Shown: in pieces, positions 1 through 6,033 of the stretch
How the letters are laid out: every line of letters starts with the position of its first letter
How positions within the stretch are numbered: the first letter of the stretch is position 1
NCBI GenBank assembly: GCA_030426865.1
Contig: JAUHXN010000128.1
Location: 1-7,794, forward strand
Origin: a bacterium
GTDB lineage: Bacteria > Bacteroidota > Ignavibacteria > Kapaibacteriales > UBA2268
Direction of reading: 5' to 3'
DNA length: 7,794 nt
Translations under genes and position numbers: made by a program
Notes under the pieces: model-generated
Database searches by the model: none
The model's input: the letters and a program-made list of their open reading frames with translations, nothing else
What the model was told of the DNA's origin: nothing

Positions 1-281
1 CAAGTATACCGAGGAGTATTTATTGGGCAATTGTGACTTTAACAACTGTTGGCTATGGTGATATAGCACCCTCATCTAATATGGGCCAATTCCTAGCTTC
101 AATAATTATGATCCTTGGCTATGCTATAATTGCAGTACCGACTGGTATAGTATCAACTGAGATGAAAACTCTAAAAGAAAATGAGCGCAATAAAAATGAA
201 TTATTAGTATGTTCAAATTGTGAAACAAAAACTACTGAGATAAACGCTAAATATTGCTTTAATTGCGGTGAAAAATTATAA
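1..281 (+). CDS. Voltage-gated-type potassium channel, C-terminal part (5' end cut by window)
   Basis: This is the 3' end of a cation channel of the inner membrane that would conduct K+ through a tetrameric pore. The reading frame enters at base 3 and gives 92 visible residues. The pore helix (SIPRSIYWAIVTLT) leads into the selectivity filter TVGYGD at visible residues 15-20. A hydrophobic last transmembrane helix spans about residues 29-52 and contains the GYAIIAVPTGIV stretch typical of bacterial Kv-like channels. A short charged linker (about 53-67) then leads to a cytoplasmic tail with C70-x2-C73 and C85-x2-C88, ending CGEKL, which looks like a small zinc ribbon. The voltage sensor (S1-S4), if present, lies upstream of the window, so voltage gating is inferred from similarity of the pore region. 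A GTG at 33 is internal and not the true start. The stop at 279-281 is 4 bases before the ATG of the helicase gene. Confidence 0.9.
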   Translation, partial: SIPRSIYWAIVTLTTVGYGDIAPSSNMGQFLASIIMILGYAIIAVPTGIVSTEMKTLKENERNKNELLVCSNCETKTTEINAKYCFNCGEKL

Positions 282-285
282 CGTG

Positions 286-2280
286 ATGAAAAAACTAAGA
301 TTAAAGAAAAAAACTAACTTAGCTAGTAGAGAGTATTCTGTCGATTACAAAACTAGCCTAAATGAAGAGCAATATAAAGCTGTGATGCACGACAAAGGAG
401 CAGCTCTTGTATTAGCAGGTGCAGGTTCAGGAAAAACAAGAACATTAGTTTATAGAGTATCTAGGTTAATCGAAGATGGAATAGATCCTAGATCAATATT
501 ACTATTAACATTTACAAGGAAAGCATCATCCGAAATGCTATCTAGGATAACTTCACTTCTTGATACTCGTGCTGGTAAAATCACTACGGGTACATTTCAT
601 TCATTTGCATTGAAGTTACTTAAACGATACTGCAAGCAAATTGGATTCTCTCAAGAATTTAGTATAATTGATCAACAAGATTCAGCTGATACTATAGACC
701 TAATAAGAGGTAGACACCTCCCACCTAGTATCAAAAAGCGATTCCCAAAGAAAAACACTCTTCAGAAAATACTCTCTCTATCTATCAACAAACGAGAAAG
801 TACTTTAACAATACTAGAAGAATTTTACCCTAAGTATGTAGAATACGAAGATCTTATTAATACTATTTTCATTGATTATCATAAATATAAAAAAACTGCT
901 AATGTAATGGACTATGATGATCTGCTAATATATTTACTGGAATTATTAAAAGAGAATCCTGATGCAAGGACTCAAATTACAAATTACTATAAATATATAA
1001 TGGTAGATGAATATCAGGACACAAATAGATTACAACATGAGATAATACTACTACTCGGTGGTAAAGATAATAATATAATGGCAGTAGGAGATGATGCCCA
1101 ATCAATCTATTCTTTCAGAGGAGCCGATCATCAAAATATTTTCTTTTTTCCAGAAAGCTTCGAAAAATGTGAAGTTTATAAAATTGAACAAAACTATAGA
1201 AGCACCGAACAAATATTAGATTTGTCAAATGAGATAATAAATGCAGCAGCATTTAAATATGAAAAGAAATTATTCAGTAGAGATAGGATTGGAGAAAAAC
1301 CATACTTAGTCGCAGCAAATAAAGAAAGGCAACAATCCGAATTTGTAGTTCAACAGATCTTAGAATTAAGGGAGCAAGGGATAGAACTAGAGGATATAGC
1401 TGTATTATTTAGATCAAGCTATCATGCATTTGATTTAGAAATTGAATTGAACAAATCTAATATACCATACATTAAATTTGGTGGGATGAAGTTCATAGAG
1501 ACAGCTCATATAAAAGACCTGATATCATATATGAGATTATTATTTAATCCAAAAGATGTTGTTGCTTGGCAAAGAGTACTCATGTTAGTAGATGGAGTAG
1601 GTCCAGCTACCACAAGGAAAATAATTGAAAATATATCAGATAATCGTCTAAATATAAGCAATTATAAAGAAGTGTTGCCTAATCTGAATAAAAATATTGG
1701 AATATCAAATCTGTTTAAACTTGTTGCTAAGAATTTCGATCCAAATGATATAACTTATGCTGCATCGGAAATGGCGTTTTACTATAAAGAGTACATGGAT
1801 GAGAAATATGATAATGTTAACAAACGTTGGCGAGATATAGAAACTTTTTTGCAAATAACTGACCAATACAGTGACTTACCTACATTTCTTAATGATATGG
1901 CTTTAGATCCGCCAATTAATTCATTAGATGAATTGGAGCCTGAGTCGAAAGAAGAAGAATATTTAACAATCTCTACTATTCATTCTGCTAAAGGATTAGA
2001 GTGGAAAGTTGTATTTTTAATTTGGTCTACAGAAGGTAAATTCCCTTCAGCAAAATCTACACATACAATAGATTCAGTTGAAGAAGAGCGAAGATTGTTT
2101 TATGTTGCAGTTACCAGAGCTAAAGATTATTTATATATTGTTTATCCTTTTGGAATTTTTGACAGAGAGAGTGGTATGGTTTTAAGCGAGCCATCAAGAT
2201 TTATAAGGGAAATTGGTGATGAATTTCTGGAGAAATTCATATTAACAGAAGATGAAGACGACGAAGGAATCGACGATTAG
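286..2280 (+). CDS. UvrD/Rep/PcrA-type superfamily 1A DNA helicase
   Basis: This is an ATP-dependent 3'-5' DNA helicase of the UvrD/Rep/PcrA family, cytoplasmic, probably acting in DNA repair or replication restart. It has 664 residues from ATG 286, close to E. coli Rep and shorter than UvrD. Motifs in this numbering are: Q-motif region LNEEQ (25-29), Walker A GAGSGKT (45-51), Ia TFTRKAS (75-81), Ib TGTFHSF (101-107), Walker B VDEYQDT (240-246), III GDDAQSIYSFRGA (268-280), IV EQNYRS (301-306), the IETAHIKD segment (404-411), V TISTIHSAKGLEW (561-573) and VI EEERRLFYVAVTRAK (599-613). GVGPATTRK near 437-445 resembles a helix-hairpin-helix turn. The C-terminus is short and strongly acidic (EDEDDEGIDD) and lacks a recognisable long UvrD-type tail. 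An in-frame GTG at 268 would add six residues and overlap the channel gene by 14 bases. I prefer ATG 286, 4 bases after the channel stop, although neither start has a clear Shine-Dalgarno site. The exact subfamily is not resolved, so no symbol is given. Confidence 0.93.
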   Translation: MKKLRLKKKTNLASREYSVDYKTSLNEEQYKAVMHDKGAALVLAGAGSGKTRTLVYRVSRLIEDGIDPRSILLLTFTRKASSEMLSRITSLLDTRAGKITTGTFHSFALKLLKRYCKQIGFSQEFSIIDQQDSADTIDLIRGRHLPPSIKKRFPKKNTLQKILSLSINKRESTLTILEEFYPKYVEYEDLINTIFIDYHKYKKTANVMDYDDLLIYLLELLKENPDARTQITNYYKYIMVDEYQDTNRLQHEIILLLGGKDNNIMAVGDDAQSIYSFRGADHQNIFFFPESFEKCEVYKIEQNYRSTEQILDLSNEIINAAAFKYEKKLFSRDRIGEKPYLVAANKERQQSEFVVQQILELREQGIELEDIAVLFRSSYHAFDLEIELNKSNIPYIKFGGMKFIETAHIKDLISYMRLLFNPKDVVAWQRVLMLVDGVGPATTRKIIENISDNRLNISNYKEVLPNLNKNIGISNLFKLVAKNFDPNDITYAASEMAFYYKEYMDEKYDNVNKRWRDIETFLQITDQYSDLPTFLNDMALDPPINSLDELEPESKEEEYLTISTIHSAKGLEWKVVFLIWSTEGKFPSAKSTHTIDSVEEERRLFYVAVTRAKDYLYIVYPFGIFDRESGMVLSEPSRFIREIGDEFLEKFILTEDEDDEGIDD

Positions 2281-2283
2281 GAG
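2280..2283 (+). promoter_or_regulatory. Ribosome binding site of the glycosyltransferase gene, overlapping the helicase stop
   Basis: GGAG lies six bases before ATG 2290. Its first G is the last base of the helicase TAG stop codon. The placement fixes the start and suggests translational coupling between the two genes. Confidence 0.6.
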
Positions 2284-2289
2284 ATTGCA

Positions 2290-3486
2290 ATGAAGAAATT
2301 AAACATACTTTTTTTATTACCCAGATATCCTTTCCCGCTAATTGGTGGAGATAGGGTTAAACCTTATTATATAATTAAACATTTAGCAAAGGAACATAAT
2401 GTTACTTTAGTTACATTCTTTCAAGGCAAAAAATTTACTGAGAGTCTTAAAAATTCAGTAAAAAAATTAGGTGTTGATTTACATGTAATTCCACTTAAAC
2501 CATTTAATGCTGGTATTAGTTCTTTACCCAAATTAATGTCTAAGAAACCATTAGAAATACTTTATTATGAACAGAAGCAATATCATGATGAAGTTGATAA
2601 ACTATTAGAAGAAAGAAATTTTGATATAGCTTTCTCATTTTTTATGAGAACAGCTGAATATATCAAAAATGCTCAGATACCAAGCATTCTAATGGCAGAA
2701 GATTGCAGGACAGAGTATCAAAAGCGTTCATACAAAGGAACAAAGAATTTAAAACAAAAGTTAATTAGATATTGGGAATGGAAGAAATTAGGTAAGTATG
2801 AACCTGATATTGTAAACTATTTCGACGCTGTGACTTTCGTGACAGATGATGATATAAAGCTAATGAGAAAGCTGAATCCGAATGCAAATTATCATTTATT
2901 GTCAAATGGCGTTGATATAGATAAATTTGTTCCAGATAGTAAACAAGAGAGAGAAAACCTGCTTTTCACTGGTAAACTGGACGTGTGGGCCAATGAACTC
3001 ATGATTAATAGATTGGTAAATGAAATCTTACCAATTGTAAAAAAGGAATTCCCTAATATAAAACTTGTTTTAGCTGGTGCAAATCCTTCTAAATCTGTAT
3101 CAAACTTGGAAGGAGATGATATTGAAATACATTCAAATGTACCTGAAATAGTGTCTTATCTTCAAAAAGCAGCTGTATATGTTCATCCTCATTATGGTGG
3201 AACTGGTATACAGAATAAACTTTTGGAAGCTATGAGTACAGGTTGCCCTATAGTCACTACAACGACTGGTAATCAAGGGATTTATGCAAATGATGGTGAA
3301 GAAATTATGATTGCTGAAAGTTCAGAAGAATTCGCAATGAAAGTTATTAAATTACTTAAAGACAAACAATTATCAGAAAAGATTAGTAAAAATGCACGTG
3401 AATATATTATAAGAACACATTCATGGCAGATAATATATGACCAATGTGATGCAGTTATAAAGGAAGTATGCGGATTATATGAATAA
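2290..3486 (+). CDS. GT4-like glycosyltransferase (GT-B fold), EpsH1/PEP-CTERM sugar-transferase type
   Basis: This is a probable cytoplasmic or membrane-associated glycosyltransferase that moves a sugar from a nucleotide-sugar donor onto a growing surface polysaccharide or lipid-linked glycan. It is 398 residues, the usual length for GT-B enzymes. The N-terminal acceptor domain opens ILFLLPRYPFPLIGGDRVKP, with the basic/aromatic and GGD loop seen in the sugar transferases associated with EpsH1/PEP-CTERM systems. SNGVD (205-209) marks the hinge into the donor domain. LLFTGKLDVWANE (224-236), LVLAGANP (259-266) and VYVHPHYGGTGIQNKLLEAMSTGCPIV (297-322 region) make the nucleotide-sugar site. 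In the usual E-x7-E motif the second Glu is E313, but the first position is T305. No signal peptide or transmembrane helix is visible. The end overlaps the next gene by 8 bases, and that neighbour is GmhB-like, so a heptose- or polysaccharide-related role is plausible. Donor and acceptor cannot be read from the sequence. Confidence 0.85.
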   Translation: MKKLNILFLLPRYPFPLIGGDRVKPYYIIKHLAKEHNVTLVTFFQGKKFTESLKNSVKKLGVDLHVIPLKPFNAGISSLPKLMSKKPLEILYYEQKQYHDEVDKLLEERNFDIAFSFFMRTAEYIKNAQIPSILMAEDCRTEYQKRSYKGTKNLKQKLIRYWEWKKLGKYEPDIVNYFDAVTFVTDDDIKLMRKLNPNANYHLLSNGVDIDKFVPDSKQERENLLFTGKLDVWANELMINRLVNEILPIVKKEFPNIKLVLAGANPSKSVSNLEGDDIEIHSNVPEIVSYLQKAAVYVHPHYGGTGIQNKLLEAMSTGCPIVTTTTGNQGIYANDGEEIMIAESSEEFAMKVIKLLKDKQLSEKISKNAREYIIRTHSWQIIYDQCDAVIKEVCGLYE

Positions 3487-4006
3487 ATGTTTTTTCTTCG
3501 ATAGAGACGGTATAGTTAATACTAGGAAAGTAGATGGTTATATAAAGAATTTTGATGAATTTGAGTTTATACCTGAGTTTCTTGAACTATTTAAAATGAC
3601 TGAAGAACAAGGATTCCTTAAGATTATAATAACTAATCAACAAGGAATAGGTAAAGGATTGATGACAGAAGATGATCTTACCAAAGTTCATAATTTAATG
3701 CAATTTAATCTATTCCAACAATTTGGTTATAGTTTTGATGATATTTATTATTGTCCTGATTTGGCCAATAGTGGTTCGAAGACTAGAAAACCAGAACCGG
3801 GTATGCTATTGGAAGCAATAGAAAAATGGGATGTAGATATAGACAAATCATTCTTTATAGGCGATAGCGAGACCGATGCACTTGCTGGACAAAGAGCTGG
3901 AATAAAAACTATTCTAATAGGTGATTTCTCAAAAAATAAAGCTACTTTTGTGTTCTCAAATTTTACTGAGTTTTTAAAAAGTTATGAGAAAATTGTCAAG
4001 ATTTAG
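3479..4006 (+). CDS. HAD-IIIA phosphatase, GmhB/histidinol-phosphatase-like
   Basis: This is a cytoplasmic Mg2+-dependent phosphatase of the HAD superfamily, subclass IIIA. The closest family I recognise is D-glycero-D-manno-heptose 1,7-bisphosphate 7-phosphatase (GmhB), which supplies ADP-heptose precursor for LPS or S-layer glycans. It has 175 residues against about 190 for E. coli GmhB. Motif I FFFDRDGIVN carries nucleophile D8 and acid/base D10. Motif II is ITNQQGIGKG (T52). RKPEPGML provides motif III K104. Motif IV is GDSETD (D129, D133). The loop between YYCPD (about 90-94) and RKPEPG lacks the His and the paired CxC that bind zinc in classical GmhB, so this may be a zinc-free member or a phosphatase for another sugar. 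ATG 3479 sits inside the end of the glycosyltransferase gene, which fits translational coupling. Only a weak GGA lies 4 bases before the start. Substrate assignment is an inference from family and context. Confidence 0.8.
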   Translation: MNKCFFFDRDGIVNTRKVDGYIKNFDEFEFIPEFLELFKMTEEQGFLKIIITNQQGIGKGLMTEDDLTKVHNLMQFNLFQQFGYSFDDIYYCPDLANSGSKTRKPEPGMLLEAIEKWDVDIDKSFFIGDSETDALAGQRAGIKTILIGDFSKNKATFVFSNFTEFLKSYEKIVKI

Positions 4007-4037
4007 ATAGTAAAATAAATCGATATTCGAAATCGTC

Positions 4038-4063
4038 TTGTACACAAAGATTTTAAGTTTAAT
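4038..4063 (+). promoter_or_regulatory. Possible promoter for the thioredoxin-enolase group (weak)
   Basis: The 83-base gap 4007-4089 is the only sizeable intergenic space before thioredoxin and is AT-rich. It contains TTGTAC (4038-4043) and TTTAAT (4058-4063). Spacing between them is only 14 bases, shorter than the usual 16-18. An alternative reading is TAAGTTTA (4054-4061), one base off the TAnnTTTG -7 element of Bacteroidetes, but no -33 TTTG lies at the right distance. No terminator hairpin is visible in the gap, so read-through from the upstream genes is also possible. Confidence 0.2.
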
Positions 4064-4079
4064 AACAAAATAAATAATC

Positions 4080-4083
4080 GGAG
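4080..4083 (+). promoter_or_regulatory. Ribosome binding site of thioredoxin
   Basis: GGAG lies six bases before ATG 4090, a good Shine-Dalgarno spacing, and supports this start. Confidence 0.65.
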
Positions 4084-4089
4084 AACAGA

Positions 4090-4416
4090 ATGTCTCAACC
4101 AATTCACTTAACAGATGCAAATTTCACAGAAGAAATAAAAAATTCAGATGTACCAGTAGTAGTAGATTTTTGGGCAGCTTGGTGCGGTCCATGTAGAATG
4201 ATAGCACCAATCATCGATGAGTTAGCTGCAGAATATGATGGTAAAGCAAAAATTGCCAAAGTTGATGTAGATAATAATCAACAAGTTGCTATGCAATATG
4301 GTATTCGTTCTATCCCTACTATATTAATGTTTAAGGGTGGCGAACAAGTTGAAACAATTGTCGGTGCAGTACCGAAAGAACAAATACAAAACAAATTAAA
4401 CGCCCTAATGGGATAA
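4090..4416 (+). CDS. trxA: Thioredoxin
   Basis: This is a cytoplasmic dithiol-disulfide oxidoreductase that reduces protein disulfides (ribonucleotide reductase, peroxiredoxins and others) and is itself recycled by thioredoxin reductase. Its 108 residues match the classical single-domain length. The active site is WCGPC at 31-35 with redox cysteines C32 and C35. The buried D26 lies in VVVDFWA, and the cis-proline P76 is in GIRSIPTILMF. The later glycine-rich strand is ETIVGAVPK. There is no signal peptide and no extra domain, so a periplasmic or TlpA-like role is unlikely. It is the first gene of a tightly spaced group with pterin dehydratase, enolase and phosphohexomutase. Its stop TAA is followed at once by an in-frame TAG (tandem stops), and the next gene starts 6 bases after the TAA. 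Confidence 0.97.
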   Translation: MSQPIHLTDANFTEEIKNSDVPVVVDFWAAWCGPCRMIAPIIDELAAEYDGKAKIAKVDVDNNQQVAMQYGIRSIPTILMFKGGEQVETIVGAVPKEQIQNKLNALMG

Positions 4417-4422
4417 TAGAAC

Positions 4423-4731
4423 ATGTCAAGACCAGAACTATTGGACGATGAAAGAATTGATGACGAATTAGAAGATTTGGTCAACTGGAAAAAAGACGGT
4501 AAAGAAATAAAAAGAGAAATAGTAGCAGCTGATTTTGCTTCCGCGGTAGGTTTCGTAAATTCAGTTGCTATTATATCAGAGAGTATGGACCATCATCCAA
4601 ACATAGAGATATATGGGTGGAATAAAGTCAGGATAAGCGTCAGTACCCACGACGCAGGTGGTCTAACAGAATTAGATTTTAAACTAGCCAAAAAAATAGA
4701 TTCAATAAAACTAAATGCAAATGAGGAATAA
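4423..4731 (+). CDS. Pterin-4a-carbinolamine dehydratase (PCD/DCoH family)
   Basis: This is a small cytoplasmic enzyme that dehydrates 4a-hydroxytetrahydrobiopterin-type carbinolamines to the quinonoid dihydropterin, so the pterin cofactor can be reduced and reused. It has 102 residues, normal for the family. The signature runs from ESMDHHPNIEIYGWNKV through STHDAGGLTELDF: catalytic-region residues H57, H58 and P59, aromatic Y64, and T75-H76-D77 followed by G79-G80-L81-T82 and D85. The N-terminal LVNWKKDGKEIKREI segment corresponds to the family's conserved W-x(n)-I-x-R strand, and DFASAVGFVNSVA to the following helix. No phenylalanine hydroxylase gene is visible here, so the physiological pterin (aromatic hydroxylase cofactor, molybdopterin-related or other) is unknown. 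The gene is sandwiched between thioredoxin (6-base gap) and enolase (3-base gap). Only a weak GGGA precedes its start, within the end of thioredoxin. Confidence 0.9.
   Translation: MSRPELLDDERIDDELEDLVNWKKDGKEIKREIVAADFASAVGFVNSVAIISESMDHHPNIEIYGWNKVRISVSTHDAGGLTELDFKLAKKIDSIKLNANEE
4724..4727 (+). promoter_or_regulatory. Ribosome binding site of enolase, inside the dehydratase coding end
   Basis: AGGA (within GAGGAA, 4723-4728) lies seven bases before ATG 4735 and occupies the last sense codons of the pterin dehydratase gene. This suggests coupled translation and supports the enolase start. Confidence 0.6.
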
Positions 4732-4734
4732 ACC

Positions 4735-6027
4735 ATGAGTTCGTTCATTTATGATATTATAGGACGTCAAATAATAGATTCCAGAGGTAACCCTACAATA
4801 GAAGTAGATGTTATTCTTGAAGATGGAACTTATGGACGTGCCGCAGTACCTTCTGGTGCAAGCACTGGTGAAAACGAAGCACATGAACTAAGAGATGGTA
4901 ATAATTCTGTTTACTTAGGTAAATCCGTTTACCAAGCAGTTGACAATATTAATACTACTATAGCCGAAGCACTAGAAGGCTTCGATTGTTTAGAGCAAGC
5001 ACAAATAGATAATATACTTTTAGATCTAGATGGTACTAAGAATAAATCAAACTTAGGTGCAAATGCTATTTTAGGTGTATCTCTAGCTGTAGCGAGAGCA
5101 GCGGCTAATCATTTGATGATTCCTCTTTACAGATATATAGGTGGTGTATCTGCCAATACACTTCCTACACCGATGATGAATATTATAAATGGTGGTAAAC
5201 ACGCTGATAACAACGTCGATATCCAAGAATTTATGATATTACCAGTTGGTGCTAGTACTTTCTCGGATGCTATGAGAATGGGAGTAGAAGTATTTCATAA
5301 TCTGAAATCCGTATTAAAAAATAAAGGATACAATACTTCAGTTGGTGACGAAGGTGGTTTTGCTCCTTCTTTGAAATCCAATGAAGAAGCTTTCGACGTA
5401 ATACTTGAAGCAATTGAAAAAGCTGGCTATAAGCCTGGTGAAGATTTCTTACTTTCTATAGACGTCGCTGCTTCTGAAATGTACGAAAATGGTAAATATA
5501 AAATGTACAAATCAACTGGTGAACTAAAAACTGGTGATGAGATGATAGATTGGTATGCAGCATTAGCAGAAAAATACCCTCTTATATCTATCGAAGATGG
5601 ATTAGATGAGAATGATTGGGAAAATTGGAAAAAGTTAACTGAAAGATTGGGCAACAAAGTACAACTAGTAGGTGATGATTTATTCGTAACCAATCCTGAA
5701 TTTTTGGCTCGTGGTATAGAAACTAAAACTGCAAATTCCATATTAGTAAAAGTTAACCAAATTGGTACACTAACTGAAACTATCGAAGCTGTAAATATGG
5801 CTCATAGAAATGGATATACAAGTATTATTTCACACAGAAGTGGTGAAACAGAAGATACTTTTATAGCTGATTTGTCGGTAGCACTTAACTCTGGTCAAAT
5901 TAAGACTGGTGCTCCTAGTAGAAGTGATAGAACAGCTAAGTACAATCAATTATTAAGAATAGAAGAAGAATTAGACACTGATTCTTATTATTCTGCTAAT
6001 TTCCCATTCAATAAATTTAACAAGTAA
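4735..6027 (+). CDS. eno: Enolase (phosphopyruvate hydratase)
   Basis: This glycolytic and gluconeogenic enzyme interconverts 2-phosphoglycerate and phosphoenolpyruvate. It is cytoplasmic, Mg2+-dependent and usually dimeric or octameric. Its 430 residues match the bacterial norm. The N-terminal domain opens IYDIIGRQIIDSRGNPT and carries the mobile loop SGASTG (40-45). The barrel carries H156 (GGKHADNN), E165 (IQEFM), catalytic E206 (GDEGGFAP), metal ligands D243 (SIDVAAS), E287 (SIEDGL) and D314 (VGDDLF), catalytic base K339 within the signature ILVKVNQIGTLTET, the ISHRSGET loop with H367, and K390 (GQIKTG). All key residues are present, so it should be active. It lies 3 bases after the pterin dehydratase and 6 bases before the phosphohexomutase, so these genes are very probably co-transcribed. 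Nothing is truncated or fused. Confidence 0.98.
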   Translation: MSSFIYDIIGRQIIDSRGNPTIEVDVILEDGTYGRAAVPSGASTGENEAHELRDGNNSVYLGKSVYQAVDNINTTIAEALEGFDCLEQAQIDNILLDLDGTKNKSNLGANAILGVSLAVARAAANHLMIPLYRYIGGVSANTLPTPMMNIINGGKHADNNVDIQEFMILPVGASTFSDAMRMGVEVFHNLKSVLKNKGYNTSVGDEGGFAPSLKSNEEAFDVILEAIEKAGYKPGEDFLLSIDVAASEMYENGKYKMYKSTGELKTGDEMIDWYAALAEKYPLISIEDGLDENDWENWKKLTERLGNKVQLVGDDLFVTNPEFLARGIETKTANSILVKVNQIGTLTETIEAVNMAHRNGYTSIISHRSGETEDTFIADLSVALNSGQIKTGAPSRSDRTAKYNQLLRIEEELDTDSYYSANFPFNKFNK

Positions 6028-6033
6028 TACGAT

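Noticed and set aside
33..281. Independent small gene starting at GTG 33
   Set aside because: The frame is open to the window edge, and the residues before it (SIPRSIYWAI) are the conserved channel pore helix. This is the 3' part of a larger gene.
4021..4035. Near-palindrome CGATATTCGAAATCG upstream of thioredoxin
   Set aside because: Only TTCGAA is truly palindromic and the outer arms pair out of register. This is too weak to call an operator in AT-rich DNA.
4278..4484. 68-codon minus-strand frame across the thioredoxin/dehydratase junction
   Set aside because: It lies opposite two well-supported genes, and the protein is low-complexity (serine-rich at its start). There is no ribosome site.
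5427..5741. 104-codon open frame on the minus strand inside enolase
   Set aside because: It is fully contained in the enolase gene, whose active-site residues are all intact. Its translation is serine-rich and matches no family I know, as expected for an antisense shadow.
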